A stretch of DNA of 64,000 nt from Aquatica leii (GCA_035610365.1 CM069432.1:278355482-278419481), one strand, 5' to 3'. Counted from the first letter of the stretch, positions 1 to 12,419 are shown. The notes: generated by a model from the letters alone, not told the origin. A program made the numbers and translations.

Positions 1-83
1 AAAGTCCAAAGCTCAAGCGTAATTGACACAAATTTATATATAGTTTTAAAATCAATTACGACCACCTCTGCCGTTTCGTTACA
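1..83 (-). repeat. Partial LTR (3' LTR of a minus-strand LTR element)
   Basis: The first 83 bases match 3180-3262 almost base for base, apart from a few changes, and end in the same GTTTCGTTACA terminus. This is the right-hand end of an LTR cut by the window edge. On the minus strand it is the 3' LTR of an element whose 5' LTR is at 2066-3262. The sequence just inside (rc AGGAGAGGGTGGTA, 84-97) is purine-rich and fits a polypurine tract. The target duplication cannot be tested because the LTR start lies outside the window. Confidence 0.7.
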
Positions 84-608
84 TACCACCCTCTCCTGGG
101 CGAAGACACGAACACGGGAGATTGCGGAATAAGATTGACATAACGTTGTGTTTTTACTTACAGTAACTGACGGCGGCTGAATTACAAGTGTGTTTCCTTT
201 ACATATCTTGGTGGATAACTATTGGTTCGGTACAGCATCGGGAAGCTGGGAACTTTGAGATCAGGCGGTGTGGAGTTTAAAGGTGAAGATAGTTTGTCTT
301 CTTTTACTAATACCGCATTTTTCTTGGGTCGGTACTATATTTGAACGATTAGATTGGTCACTGTTTGAGATGGATCTACCTCATCTTACAGCAAATAGTT
401 TTCTACCAGCGAGTTCAGTTTGGATATACTTTGTATTCCTCTAAGGTTTGGACTGGTTCTGCTGATATGTACTATCGGTTCGGCGTTCAGCGTCAAAACT
501 CTTTCTGTTACCTACAACGTAGCATTATTTTTAGACAAGACATCTAGCCCAAAGAAAAGATTAGTTAGTAGTAAGATTGTCCAGAGATTGGGATACAAGC
601 GTGATGGT

Positions 609-1070
609 TTAAGTTCTAATCTTTGCTGGAAACGAATAATTTGCACGAGTTTTAGCAATCTCACCCTTTGCTAGTTGAACCCCATCTAGATTGTTTCTCG
701 GTGGTTGTAAGTCTCTAATGACAAGTTCTTTTACCTTTGAACCCCGTGTTTTCTGTGTATCCAGGAGTATATGTTTGGAATCAGTTTGTCTGTCTTCCCA
801 CTGTTTCTGCCATTCCGCTATTGTTGCGCTAGTGTCCATTTTATCTTTTCTTTTTTTAGCCAGGATATGTAGCGGTGGGATTCCAGCCACCACCATAACG
901 TCTTGTGTGTTTACTGTTCTGTAAGCTCGACTAATTCTTATTGCGAGGATTCTTTGCACCCTATCTAATAGTTTATTTACTGTTCCAAATTTGATTGCTT
1001 CCTGCCAAATCTCTGCTCCGTACAATACGATTGAATCCACCGCGGGAGCGTTTAGACCTAGAATGAACAT
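609..1070 (-). pseudogene. R1-type LINE reverse transcriptase C-terminal fragment
   Basis: A 153-codon frame. Its N-terminal part carries the segment typical of the region after the RT domain in R1/jockey-group non-LTR retrotransposons: VDSIVLYGAEIWQEA, then a VQR..AIRISRAYRTVNTQ block, then VVAGIPPLHILA. The endonuclease, the RT catalytic core and the C-terminal cysteine/histidine cluster are absent. The second half (after about residue 95) does not resemble the usual R1 tail and may be other sequence joined to it. The fragment is nested inside the LTR element spanning 1-3262. It is a dead scrap. Confidence 0.65.
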
Positions 1071-1095
1071 TTATAACGGTTTCCACCCAAGCAGT

Positions 1096-1413
1096 TCATT
1101 CCTGGTCGTTTGTACATCCACGGACAGTCTTTGTAATCAGTTGGGGCGGTTTTTCGTTGCGATTTAAAGATCTGAAACGGTGTAACGATGGTGGATCTTG
1201 TACAAAGTATACAACTGGTACTAACGGAATTATCGTCTTTAACTCGTAATTCAAAGCTTGGTATTTGGCGGGTCTTTGACAGATTATATGCTTGAAGTCA
1301 CAAGCCAACTCTTTTATTTCTTGCAGGTTAGTGTTGTTGGTACGCTTTATATACAGTTTATATGAAATTCTTTGCAATTGGGTTTTCGAGGAGGATTTTC
1401 TATGACGGCCCAT
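1096..1413 (-). pseudogene. Possible Gypsy gag fragment
   Basis: A 105-codon frame on the minus strand, downstream (in the element's sense) of the putative primer binding site. The upstream frame, broken by stops, reads into it with a segment EEYINAIETLMGR, followed by residues resembling the capsid-like part of insect Gypsy gag proteins (Q-L-x-R-I-x-Y pattern, then an acidic helix). There is no zinc knuckle. The call rests on position in the element and weak pattern similarity only; it could also be an unrelated chance frame. Confidence 0.3.
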
Positions 1414-2048
1414 AAGCGTTTCTATTGCATTAATGTATTCCTCGGATTTGTTTCCATTTCATTTGCAAACGGTAACGTATCATTTCTTCTAAATGGTAAC
1501 GTTATCGTGGTCCTACACAATAAAATTAAAAACTACTTACGAAGTCGCTCCATGTTTCCTAATCATGCTTGTTATTTCTGCGCCAGAAAAGTACATCACC
1601 GATTAACAGAACTGGGAGAGTTTGCAGAAGCATTGCGTTTTGAATCGGGTACGAAGTTTGCAACTATTCGATGCTTTCGAGAAATTAAATGGGGTCGGTT
1701 TTGCCATCGAACTGGATTCCCCATTGCAAATATTCTCACATAACTGTGCCGCTTCACTTGATACTGCTGGTGGTGCGGGTTCGGTGAAGACGGCCGAGAA
1801 ATATTACGGTTTTCAAGGCAGGTTAACGTAGTGGATTGACGTTCTCCGGTTTGTAGAAAATGCAGTGAACGTATTTTCCATTTGGTTACGCCACCGGATG
1901 TATCCAATTTATGTATTTTCATCTGGTGCATCAACCCTTCATTATGGCACTTCTACAGGCTCAAACATTTTGGATTTTCGGACGGGGTATATCAAGCGCC
2001 ACACAAAATTTAATAACGCTTACTTTTAGGTCTAGGTCCAGTGGTCTC

Positions 2049-2063
2049 CTGCTCGGGCGCCAA
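2049..2063 (-). promoter_or_regulatory. Primer binding site
   Basis: On the minus strand the bases directly inside the LTR read TGGCGCCCGAGCAGG, the usual form of a tRNA-derived primer binding site (TGG from the tRNA CCA end; the GCGCCC core is like tRNA-Lys-type sites of Gypsy elements). It lies 2 bases from the LTR terminus. It fixes the element's direction as minus. Confidence 0.7.
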
Positions 2064-2065
2064 AT

Positions 2066-3262
2066 TGTAACGACCCCGGTATCTAAGGTCTTTGCGATGG
2101 ATTTAAAACGTTATTAATTTGAACACAATTACAATAGATTTATTTTTTTAATTACAATGTATATGTTATTATAAATTGTACAACTCAGGTAGTTTGATTT
2201 TCTTCAGTATACAACTAAAACTTATTTAGAAATAATTAATTAATCCCAAGATTCGTTTAAATGCGGGTCACACATCAAGAGAAATTACGATTAAGCGAAT
2301 GGGGCTCAAGTTTTTAATCTCTAAAAAAGAAAGTTAATTTAATTAAATGAAAAATCAGGTGCAACCAGTGGAAATTACAGATTAGTAGGGTTGGAAAATA
2401 ATTCAGGTATGTTAATAAACGTAAATGACTTGGGTATAATAAATTACGGTTTTCAGGTGATTCCATGATTACGGCGGGTTGACCACTGGTATCTCTTAAC
2501 AACGACGCTTTTCACAAATTAAACACGATGGAATTCAATTACGTTATTAATACTATAGGCGGATTCATTGTAATGTCAAACGGAAGCTTCCGATACGTTA
2601 GTTCAGGACTTAAATTATTGATTTTAGAGACCTCAGTCCGAAACCAAAGCGTAGCAATGACGCACGTATTAAAAGATCCTGAGCCAACTTGTGTGATCAT
2701 GCAAGGGTTGAAAACGTGCCTTTCAAAGTAACGGTAGGTTTAATTCATGTTCAACAAATCTTACATCAACCTGACGCAAGTGATTTGTTAATTCACGTAT
2801 GGTTTTAAGGTTTCGCGGTTGCAAATAGCACTAGATAATACAAAAGCTGGTAGTCAACACTAAACGACGGCGTTTTAACGTGACAGGAGTTTTTACACAC
2901 AACGGAGAAAATTAAATGTAAAAATCGTGAGAATAGCAGAGTTCGAAAGTCGGCCTGAGTCGAGAATGTTAGGCTACCAAAGCAGGTTTTTTTAGCTTGT
3001 TTAATCGGATTTACGATATCAGGATCGGCTTAACAAAGAGTTAGTCAGGTAATAGCATTCAGTCGCAAAATATTAATCGGGTAAACACAGGTATCTGGTA
3101 CAAGGTTCCACCAAGACGCTTTTTATTCTGTGTTTCGTTAGGGCTGAGTAATCTTAACTATGGGAGGTAGTCCGCAGCCGAGAGTCCAAAGCTCACGCGT
3201 AATTGACACACATTTATATATAATTTTAAAACAATTACGACCATCTCTGCCGTTTCGTTACC
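2066..3262 (-). repeat. LTR (5' LTR of the minus-strand element)
   Basis: It begins TGTAACGACCCCGG beside the primer binding site and ends in the same GTTTCGTTAC terminus seen at 83. Length is about 1.2 kb. The last 83 bases align with 1-83. Open frames of 60-70 codons inside it (2314-2502 minus, 2528-2731 plus) show no recognisable domain and are treated as chance. Confidence 0.7.
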
Positions 3263-5550
3263 ACGTACTGAATACGGTCCTATATGCAAAAAATTGGGAC
3301 ACAAACGTGGAAGCGTGGGATGCATTTAATCTCTCATAAACAATTTTTTTACAATATTTGTAAAAATATAAATAATATTTCTTTAAAGAAAAAAACAGAT
3401 TTTATTAAAAAAGATTAAACAATTCAAAGCCAGTTTTTATGCACCACAGGCGTTGTATCTATCAAAATAAATTCGATTAAAGATTATAAATAATTTACCT
3501 AATATTCTTAAACGTCATAAATTGCATTATCAAATAAAAAAAATATAATAAAAATGTCTAGTTTATATTTACAAAAAAAATCATATATTTTTTTGGAACT
3601 TTTATTTACATCCCTGCCGTTATTAATCTTTCATTACCTTAGTTATACAACATTTTCCTGAAACATTTAATTGCACATTTATTAAAAGCTTCCCTGCTGT
3701 TTTCTTATAAAACCAGGCACTAAAGAATACCCAACAATGATTATAAGAAAACGCTGCTTTTGTCTTCTTGTGTTTATTTATAGAAATATTAATAATATTA
3801 CAAGCCTTTCTTTCATTCTCAGCTTTATTGCTTGTTCTTGTTTATTAAACCTGTCGCTTAAATATTAGCCCACCTGCGCTTTTATATTTATTAATAATAT
3901 TAAAGATTAACATCGCGTTATTGTAATTTAAAAACATTTATCTTCTAAACGACTAAACTTTTTGTCACTTTTTACTTCATTCGATCATTTGCGTTTTAGT
4001 TTGTTAGTAAAGAGCATCACGTGCTATAGTTTCTTTCTGTACTTTCTTTATTGTAAATAAAAATTTATTTTTTTTACAAATTACCTATTCACAAAAAGTT
4101 ATTAAATCTAATTTATTTATTTTTCTTGAAACATTATGTCAAATAGTTCAATACTTGTGATGATTGTGGCCACTTCTTCACAGCACGAAAATTACGAAAC
4201 CGTAAAACCTTCAATAGAAGTGTATGAGTACGTTAATAAGTTAAAAAAAACTTTTTTTTAAAACCAACACTTTAAAATAAAACTTTTTTTATAATTTATT
4301 TAACTGTTTCGAAATTAAAAGTTTAAAAGAAACTTTTTCTAACGACTGTGCCATCCTCGGAGGTGTAATAAAATTCTGACACATTTTCTTTTTTTCTATT
4401 TTCTGTGTGTAAAGTGCATTTTTTACTACTAGATTTCTACAAACGGCCCTCTAGGTAGCAATCATCCAAGATACTTTTGCTTCAACTTGAAATACATGAT
4501 TATCCTTATGGTTTTCGTCGCAGTTTTGTTTTATTATTTTACTTTGGTTTGAATTAAAGTTGACTGTTTTAAATTTTATTCAAAAATATTGTTTAATCGT
4601 TTTAATTGTTTGTGCAAACTTTCGTTTGTTTAAGTAGTAATTTTTATGTATACGTAGATTTTGTATTTACAATTTGGATGTAATACCAATTTTAAAGTAA
4701 GCTTAAATGCTGATTCAAGTAAAAAAACCACTTTTTGGTACAAGTAAACAAATTTTTGAATAATTTTGTTATATAACAAAATTAAATTTATAGATAAAAA
4801 TATAGGATTAAGATTGCTTGCATCAAACCATTAACAACATCCATCATTGTAGATTATGTATCTATGTATGTTCAAATTTGAATTTCCACATCCTAAAGAA
4901 ACAAAACACGAACTCTACCGTATTAATTATATCTAACTTAATAATCATGGAAAACCGTTGGGAACTGAAAACAAAAGGAATGTAGTTTATAACGCAATGT
5001 ATCGTATCTCTGTAAATTTCAATTTCGCATAAGTGCTATCCTTGCCTACGAACATTGCTTAATAATTTCCAATAAATTATCTTTTGTAATGTTGAGCTTC
5101 CTTTATTGTAAGAGCCTATCCCTATACTATTTCCGTTATAAATTAGTGTCCCTATTAGTTCTCTCGGCGCTGTGATCAAACCTGCTTCTATTTTGTCTTG
5201 TTACCAATTAATTGCAATCTATAATTAAGATCTTATAAATATATTACAAGTTTTTTTTAATTAAAATGACATTGATTAAAACGGAATTACAATTTTGAAT
5301 AACTATAGTTTATGAAATGCATATCTTCTACTAATGTTGATACATATATAAAATTTATCAAATTAAAAAGAATACATACATAAAAGCTGTTGCTTTATAA
5401 AGTTATAAAAGTTTAAATAAAATTAACAAACTAATTAGCTAAATCAATTGAAGACAGTTCAGTTGATTATTTCTAAAAATGAACTTGTCGTTTTAGATTT
5501 AATATTTTTTTTTATATTGAACATTGTGTTACGAGGATTGACAACTAGCT
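3263..5550. other. AT-rich intergenic stretch, nothing recognised
   Basis: About 2.3 kb of very AT-rich DNA full of short A and T runs. No open frame over 60 codons, no recognisable repeat ends and no RNA gene were seen. Confidence 0.6.
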
Positions 5551-5554
5551 CAGT

Positions 5555-6660
5555 TGATTCGGTGACTGGATCGTGAGTTTCGATGTGCTACATTATAAAA
5601 CAAGTAAAAAAAGTGCCAAAACGATAAAAGATTAGGATGGGAGACACTGTTTAAATCTACCCGCAGCTGTAATAGAACAAATTACAGAAAGACAGAAGTT
5701 GTAACAATAGTATTTATTTTATCACAAACAGACACATATGTATATTTATATAAGTGCGATCAAACGCTTGCACGTAGGTCGGTATCACAAACAAAATATG
5801 AAATGAACCTACGGTTGGGCAACACGTCGTACAAGAAAGTGACCTTGTCGGCCTAACTTTTACATTCCAACAGCAAATAAATGTATAGTTATAAATGTTA
5901 CTCCGAAAGTACAACTCTCGATAATAAAAACAAAACAAAATTTTATCAATAATTGCAACAACCGAACATGTGTGTACAGTCGTGCGTACAACTGACTGTC
6001 AAGGTTAAACAAATTAAAGTAGGAAATAAATTACTTACAGTTTAGTTTTACTTTGAAGCCTGCTGCTATCTAGAAGCATCTTGTCAGTATTTTCTAAAAT
6101 TTGCTGAAATATAACTAAACGTACATATTGTGTTATCACAACTAAATCTCATACATCATAAGATTACTGGAAAACAATCAAATGCGCCAAGTTTTCCCCA
6201 AATTAAATATAGTATTTTGGTAATTGTTTCGTCCAATACGGCGACAATTGCATCCAACCACTCAAAGGTGTAGATAGCGTGACCTGACGTCATCATGGCT
6301 ATTTTCCGAATCACGGTATCCGCTAGTTATCTCTACAGACAAAAAAAAAGTACGAAGGTAAGGAAATTGGTTACAGACAACTACGGAATAATTAAATTAA
6401 TCCACAAAAATAAAGAAACCAATGCTTACCCCAATCGATACTTTCACTCAAATCGCAACAATATTTTGTCCAATACTCGCATGAATGCGCGTGAATAACT
6501 AGCAACGAAAGCCTCGTTGAGCGCACACAACATTAGCTCGTTATTCCAGCATTACCGGAAAAATGATCTTTTATCGAATTACGATATCAAAAACTTTGCG
6601 ACGTTACAGCAATATAGCGGAAACTGGGCGTTCCAAGAATAAATCTTATATTTAATTTTG
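5555..6660. repeat. R3 LTR-like repeat, old copy
   Basis: Aligns, with many changes, to 18900-19930 and 62960-64000. Shared landmarks in order: 'accc gcagctg' near 5660, 'atttattttatcac' near 5713, 'gtgaccttgtcgg' near 5838, 'tacttacagttt' near 6033, 'gcgccaagttttcccc' near 6184, 'tgacgtcatcatgg' near 6283. Short open frames inside it (5714-5938 minus, 6295-6498 plus) have no counterpart in the other copies and are not genes. The R3 family begins TGTTACGCTGG in its better copies; that start is missing here. Confidence 0.55.
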
Positions 6661-7218
6661 TAGCTAAAATTCTTAAAAAATATTTATTTATTGTCAAGCT
6701 GAACAAAATGCCGTATCTACAAAAAAAATAAAAATGAAATTTTAACATACATTGGCTTTAAATTTAATCTTCTATCTATAAAACTTAAGAAAAATGCCGT
6801 ATGCAGCACAAAAACAATAGAATAAAACCCTTAATTTGATGAATCCGACAAAAATTGTGAATTTCGTTTAGTAAAATGCAACATCACACGACACTTAGAA
6901 AAAACGCAGCATCTGTATGTCAAGGTTCCCGTACTTTTCGTTACCGAGAGATCTGTAGAATAATTTAATTATGCCAGGTTCAAAACAAAGCGATTGCCAA
7001 TTTAAGAAATAACAACGGTAAAAACGTATGTACAAAAATGAAATTAAAAATAAATAGCGGAGGTTTTTCTTCTGCGGTAGCGAATCGGTAAACTTTGTTA
7101 AACAAAATTGAAAGCTGGAAAAAAATTAAGATATTTACAGCATATTACATCAGCGGTAATTTATGTAACATGTAATCAATTAAAGGAATCCATGGGGTTC
7201 TCTGCTCGGACGCCAATT
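6660..7218. repeat. Remnant of a small LTR element (partial LTR plus primer-site-like end)
   Basis: Bases about 6985-7050 and 7251-7316 share a near-identical run around AAAAACGTATGTACAAAAAT, in the same direction. The bases ending at 7217 (gctcggacgccaattt) resemble the 'gctcgggcgccaaatt' primer-site junction at 2051-2066. Together they suggest a partial LTR, a short collapsed interior and the start of a second LTR, on the minus strand. Boundaries are uncertain. Confidence 0.4.
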
Positions 7219-8240
7219 TGTAGGCATTTACGGTTGATGAACATAAGTTTATTGCCAATTTACAAATTCAAAGAAATATAGCAATTGTAAAAACGTATGT
7301 ACAAAAATGAAATTAAAGAAAAATATTTGAATTAGATAAATTAACAAAAGGGGCGGCGATAATTAAGGCACTCTCTATGGGTCGCCTGTAGTGTTCTCTA
7401 TCGGTACGAAGATCTTTTTACGCTGTGTCGACGTCGGGTTATTAATCAGTAGTGACAATAGTGTACCGAGTACCACTTACGCTGCATGAAATTGCGGGTC
7501 GGATTTAATACTGACCTTTAGCGCCAAGGTGCTCTTTTACGCTTGTTGTCGCTGCCAAAGAAGAAACTTTAACTGAAAGCGCATCCGGGATTCACTACGC
7601 ACTATCAATTCTTTACAGATACGGTAACTAAATGTATCACAAATGGTTAAAACTAAATAATTAAAATTCATGTAACGACTATTTTTGGTATTTTGTCATT
7701 ATTTCATCTGATGGATAGGCAACTTTGCCATCACCCGTGTGATATATCCGACCTCGAATAATATTCTTCGACTTTATGCACGCAGAGGACGCAATAGTAG
7801 TTGACCTTCTAAAGAAGGTTTTCCGGTTCATTTTGTCTTATGAGTTTGTGATGGATGTGGCGGAAACGGATTGGTAAGAAAATGAGGTTTTCCCTCATCA
7901 ATCGTGATCTAACGTAAAGACGTTTTCATTTTAAAAATTTCTAATAAATCCGCTCGAATGTCGAATTAACGAAGGCGCAAATTCTTTTGTGTGGTGTAAT
8001 TCTACTGATAGCGTCCTATTGCGTAGTTTGAGTTCGCCGAGGATCAGTTGGAAGAAGTGCCACGTGCGAATGGGTATTCCTTACGTAGTTTCTGGCCGAA
8101 AAGGTATTTATATATAATATAAGTTTCCGCCGGCATAATCAAGTGGGGAATACAGCACCACTTCGACCCTCGTATGGTCAAGTACTTCGGAGTTACCGAC
8201 TTGCGATTGCGCTAGGATGCGTTGTGTCAATATTTTAAAT
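7219..8240 (-). repeat. R5 LTR-like repeat
   Basis: Starts TGTAGGCATTTACGG right beside a primer-site-like sequence, so it looks like the 5' LTR of a minus-strand element whose inside (to the left) is largely lost. The part from about 7400 to 7610 is repeated, diverged, at about 10715-10910 (shared landmarks: 'gacgtcg' 'gttattaatc', 'tgaaattgc', 'aatactga', 'gctcttttac'). The right end is not clear. Confidence 0.4.
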
Positions 8241-8819
8241 GTTACAATTTTAATTTAAATGAATTAAGGACTGATTACGTAGTATCTGTGTATTTGCTTT
8301 AAGCCTAATCAATGTCAATTTTGTTTATTCACTATAAATGTCAACATTTTAATCATTAATGTGCGGGAATGTAACTATTAGAGATTTGGAAATACGCGTC
8401 GGATTCTGATTCTGTCGTAAAATGAATTTCGACTCATTTACACCGGTGTTAAGCTTGACGTCAAGATCTACCGGCAGTTTTAAAAATTTCACTTGCGGTA
8501 ACGTATTTATGTTGCTACCGTTTATTGTACTTACGGCGGCGTATTTAATCTAGTAAAAGCATATCTGCTTAAAGAGTCTATTTTAGACCTGCTTTAGCAC
8601 TGTGATTTATTTGTTTTGTTATTATGTATATATAACTTGTACCAGTGTCGTAACAATAGATACTCATCTTTTATCTTCAATGAAATTTCTCTTAAGAAAT
8701 AGTTGTTAATATGTATATGTAAGTTGTACCAGTGGCGTAACACTTGATACTCATCTTTTATCTTCAAGGAAATTGCTATTAACTTCGAAACTTGGGTAAT
8801 TATTTCCTACAATAAGATT
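8241..8819. repeat. AT-rich spacer with a tandem duplication (period 88)
   Basis: About 70 bases starting at 8623 recur starting at 8711 (period 88), both with 'cttgtaccagtg' or 'gttgtaccagtg' followed by 'gatactcatcttttatcttc'. The two units differ by a handful of bases. Nothing else was recognised in this stretch. Confidence 0.6.
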
Positions 8820-9186
8820 GTATTCAACTCTTCGAACTTCAGCGACGTGACTTCATGGAAATTTTACAACTCCACAGATAAGGGACACAGGTGGAAGTGT
8901 GGAGACCCGCTAAAGAATTAATTTAAACCTTCAATACATAGAAAATCTAACGACTTACCCCGAGTAAGCTTTCAATCAAATAAACACAACATCGATCGCA
9001 TGTTCACGTGGAATTGCGTGAATTAACTTAATGATGAAAGTCTTGCTGGGCGTAGACACTGCTAAACAAACGTCTGTGTTGCACGTTACCGAAAGAAAAA
9101 TGAAATGGCGCTTTAAAAATTTGACAGTGAACCACAAAAAGTGGGCGTGTCGAGGACAAATTTTGTACTCAAAAAATTTTAACATA
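8820..9186. repeat. R3 LTR-like repeat, 3' part only
   Basis: Matches the end of the window (63780-64000): both have 'acgtggaat' 'gcgt' or 'cgcgt', then 'aacttaatg', then 'gtctgtgttgca', then 'gggcgtgtcgaggacaaattt', and both run to 'aattttaac'. It ends AATTTTAACA at 9185, a plausible LTR terminus for the family. The open frames at 8976-9185 (minus) and 9031-9270 (plus) are shadows of the repeat. Confidence 0.6.
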
Positions 9187-10232
9187 CCACCTTTTTATCA
9201 TAATGTACTTTGGGGGACTCCGGGTCTAAGATCTTCTTTTCTCCTGCCTAGACATCCTACGTTCTATTAAATTGCGAGAAAAGGTGGCGCAATCGGGCAT
9301 TTAGCTTACCTAATAACTTACGACCATCTGCGGTGAGGCTAGCCTAAAGGTAAGCGTAACATCTCAGTATAATAAATGTTTTTTATCTTTTTCTCCACCT
9401 CCCCTGTTGGAAAGTGGCATTCTATGGAAAATAAACTAAAAAAAAGCTAGAAATGGCATAAAATAAAACGGTAAAAAAATTAAAATATGTAGACGTTTAG
9501 ACTGTTTAGAAGAGGACGGTTTGAACATGAAATTCAAAAGGTAACTTTATGGGGCGGATGTCGGCTATATACTGCACGGTATCAGTGATATCAAATGGAA
9601 TTTGTGACCTCTGACATAAAACTTGATTACAAGTAAAACATTGCGCTTTTCCTATGTTAAATTTAAGTAAATGTATCGTTCCAGTCTGTAATACGTATCT
9701 GGAGGACAGTTATGCAATTGTTTATAAATTAAATAATTATAAATGAAAAAGAATAACAGGAATTTTTGTACCCCTTCCTTAATAAGAGGTAAGCTAAAGG
9801 TTTTTCTCTAATGAACCTTAATTTGGTGGCTGCAAGCCGTCCCACGTGGAGACTGACAAGGCGCTAACAACGTTTTTGCTTCTGGTACGGGACGTAGTGT
9901 TGGGGCTTCTTATATGTGAGAATTGAAGTACAAATATCGGCTCTGAAACAAAGGAAAATGCGGACGAGTGTTTTTTTAAATGTTCGTGCTTGCGTGGCGT
10001 TGTCGGGCGCTCTTCAGAATTAAAATACCGAACTAATTATTGAGTTACGGAGTTAAAAGGTTTTCTGACCTTCATAGGCAACTCTTCTAGGGTCACATTG
10101 AGGGACAGAGAATTGATGTCGCCGGATTCGGGAAAAAAACACATCTTAGCGGCATCTTTGGTTCTAATTCTATCATTGTTCACTTGCAAAATTTATATTT
10201 GCAAAAGTTGGTGCGTTCATTTCGGTTTTTTG
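9187..10232. other. Intergenic stretch, nothing recognised
   Basis: No open frame over about 80 codons with a recognisable domain, and no clear repeat ends. Composition is mixed AT-rich. Confidence 0.5.
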
Positions 10233-10502
10233 CTATCCAGTTCTGCATTTCACTAAAACAAGGTTAACAGTAACTTTCCTAAAAATTTCTTCCGGTTCGA
10301 GTCTTATCTTGTTATTTCCTAGATCCAAAACCACTTGTTTGGTTTGAAGAAAATCTAACCTTAAGACAGTATCGGTGGTTAAGCTCGGAATATAGTTCAA
10401 TAACATTCCTCGGGTGGTAGTCCAGTAGTTCCAGTACCCACAATGTACCTCACGTCCAAACACCTTTAACTTAATAAACAAGCGGGAATCTACGGCTGCC
10501 AT
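10233..10502 (-). pseudogene. Retroviral-type aspartic protease fragment of a Gypsy element
   Basis: An 89-codon frame with the outline of a Gypsy protease: RLFIKLKVFGREVHC at the start (the strand before the active site), then a segment where a D-T/S-G active site is expected but which reads YWNYWTTTRG, then IPSLTTDTVLRLDFLQ (compare the I-L-G-x-D-F-L turn seen in the intact protease at 30492-30815) and VVLDLGNNKIRLE, the usual link toward RT. The active-site aspartate is lost. There is no RT next to it. An isolated dead piece. Confidence 0.55.
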
Positions 10503-10689
10503 TTGAAAGACGGAAGTAGCGGTGATCTACACGTTTTCCTTACGTGTTGAAGCCAAAATTCCCACTCACACATACAATCAATAAGATAATTATTGCTGGT
10601 TTGGTTTACGATCAAGTTTAAGCTCTCTAAGTTTTAGTTATTATTCTACGGAGTTCCCTTTGCAATGCTAACGGGATGATAAGATGGAA

Positions 10690-10930
10690 GTATCGTCTTG
10701 AACGGCGCAACGGAAATCATGTTACGTTGTGTTGACGTCGCGTTATTAATCGGTGATGACGATAGTGGAACGTGTTTTTTAGTAGCGCCACGAGGAAGGG
10801 TTTACACTGTTTGAAATTGCAGGAAGGAATTAATACTGAACCTTATCGTCAAACTGCTCTTTTACTGTTGTTGTCGAAGGCTAACAAGAAACAAACTCAA
10901 ACTGTTCTTTCCTTATCTTCGCTTGATTTA
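10690..10930. repeat. Second copy of part of R5
   Basis: Aligns in the same direction with 7400-7610 ('gacgtcgcgttattaatcgg' against 'gacgtcgggttattaatcag', then a shared block ending 'gctcttttac'). The 68-codon frame at 10772-10978 lies inside it and is not convincing as a gene. Confidence 0.5.
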
Positions 10931-11539
10931 CAGCGGGTATACACATACATAACTGTTACATACATATTTCATTTCTAATAAATTTCAAATTATTGTTAGC
11001 CATGATCAATACTAAATTAACTAAATCAAAAACTCACAATTAACTAAAAAAATAAACGTATTGTAATAATTTTATTCTACATTACAGGTATTACAAATTC
11101 ATTAAATATGTATATTATTATATTATTATATATAAATATATACATTCATTAAATTTTGTTATCTTAAGTTGGAAACAGTGTAGGCACCATTATCTCAAAT
11201 ATTTATTGGCCATTTTAAATTTACATTCACAAAATTGTTTTGTTTTGTTTTTTTAAACACTAAATACGCAATTGAATATATAATCCTTTATAATCTTATA
11301 TGTAATTTTAAAGTAGTCCTAAAAATTTTGATAGGAACCATTTTAGGATAAACAGGTTATCCAAACTACTTTATTGGTAATGATAGTTTTATTTCTACTT
11401 ATTCAAGTTACTTTAATTCAGCTGTCACGCTTTCGACAAACTACTTGCACTGCTAAAAATGGTGATGATAGTGTGCTTCCAATAAAAACTCCTGTTGAAC
11501 CGTTTCAAAACACGGTGTAATGGTACAGTATATGACACA
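10931..11539. other. AT-rich spacer, nothing recognised
   Basis: Very AT-rich, with an AT microsatellite-like run at about 11105-11145. No gene or repeat end seen. Confidence 0.5.
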
Positions 11540-12419
11540 AAATAAATACCAGCTCATCTCATTGCAATTCTAAATACAACTGTAGAATATGTCATAAAAG
11601 ACACAATACTTTGGTACACTTGGATAAGGATCATACCTGGCACTCTGCTAGAGTCATTTTGGATAATGGTAGTCACTCAAACTTTATTACCGAGGAATTA
11701 GCGTCCAAACTTAATCTAAAGAGATCAATGCAAAAATATTAGGCATTAGCTCCTGTTTCGCCCACTCAAACTCTGTTGTTAAATTTGAAATTGCATCCAA
11801 AAATAATGGATTCCGAGTTACATTGTTTAACCATTCCAAAAATTTCTGAAAACATTCTAATACGCTAGTTTAGACATACCGTCAACTATTAGATTGGCGG
11901 ATGATGATTTTAAGCAATCCCGCCTGGTAGATATCCTTATCGGTGCAGGGCATTTCTATAGTCTCTTGTGCGTGGATCAGATATCTTTGGGTAAACATAA
12001 GCCAATCCAACAAAAAACTTGGTTACGTTGGATCGTTGCTGGTCCGTACCATGATAAGATTCCAAATCAATTGTCTTATACTAATTTGGTTGTAAATCCC
12101 GTTGAGAATTCTTTTGACTCTCTAAACGAATTGCTAAAATTGTTTTGAACATTAGAAGATGTTCATCCACAGAATCCTTTATCAAGACTTTCACTAAAAG
12201 AAAGATTTTGTAAGCAACATTTCGATGACACAGTTTCTCGCGATCAAAATGACCGTTTTGTGGTATCAGTCCCTTTTAACTCAAATTTGGATAAGCTAGG
12301 TGATTCTACAAATTAAGCTACTTCCCGATTCATACCATTGGAGAAAAGGTTAATAAATCAACCGCAACTGTATCAGGAATATCGTAACTTTAGTAAGTGA
12401 ATACCTACGTTTAGGTCAT
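11540..12419 (+). pseudogene. BEL/Pao polyprotein, zinc-knuckle/protease part
   Basis: Broken reading frames that follow the order of a BEL/Pao polyprotein. Near 11545-11625 there is a cysteine/histidine cluster (C-x4-HC...C-x2-C-H-KRHNTLVH). At about 11650-11720 the protease start reads VILDNGSHSNFITEEL, where BEL elements have a D-S/T/N-G box. At 11894-12148 comes the region ahead of RT, and 12150-12420 continues in other frames (HFDDTVSRDQNDRFVVSVPF, then RFIPLEKRL). Stops and frame changes are frequent, so it is a pseudogene. No gag part and no left LTR were found. Confidence 0.75.

Larger units (their letters stand above)
84..2065 (-). mobile_element. Decayed interior of a Gypsy-type LTR element
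   Basis: The stretch between the two LTR copies. It starts beside a purine tract (minus sense) and ends with a primer-binding-site-like sequence next to the right LTR. The coding part is badly broken. A gag-like scrap (about 1096-1413) and an R1-type LINE scrap (609-1070) can be seen. The left 500 bases (97-600) hold only short open frames on both strands that I do not recognise, for example an 84-codon frame at 420-674 with a hydrophobic N-terminus. The two LTR copies differ at several bases, so the insertion is not recent. Confidence 0.6.

Noticed and set aside
9031-9270. 79-codon frame as a gene
   Set aside because: It is inside an R3 repeat copy, and the frame is not kept in the copy at the window end.
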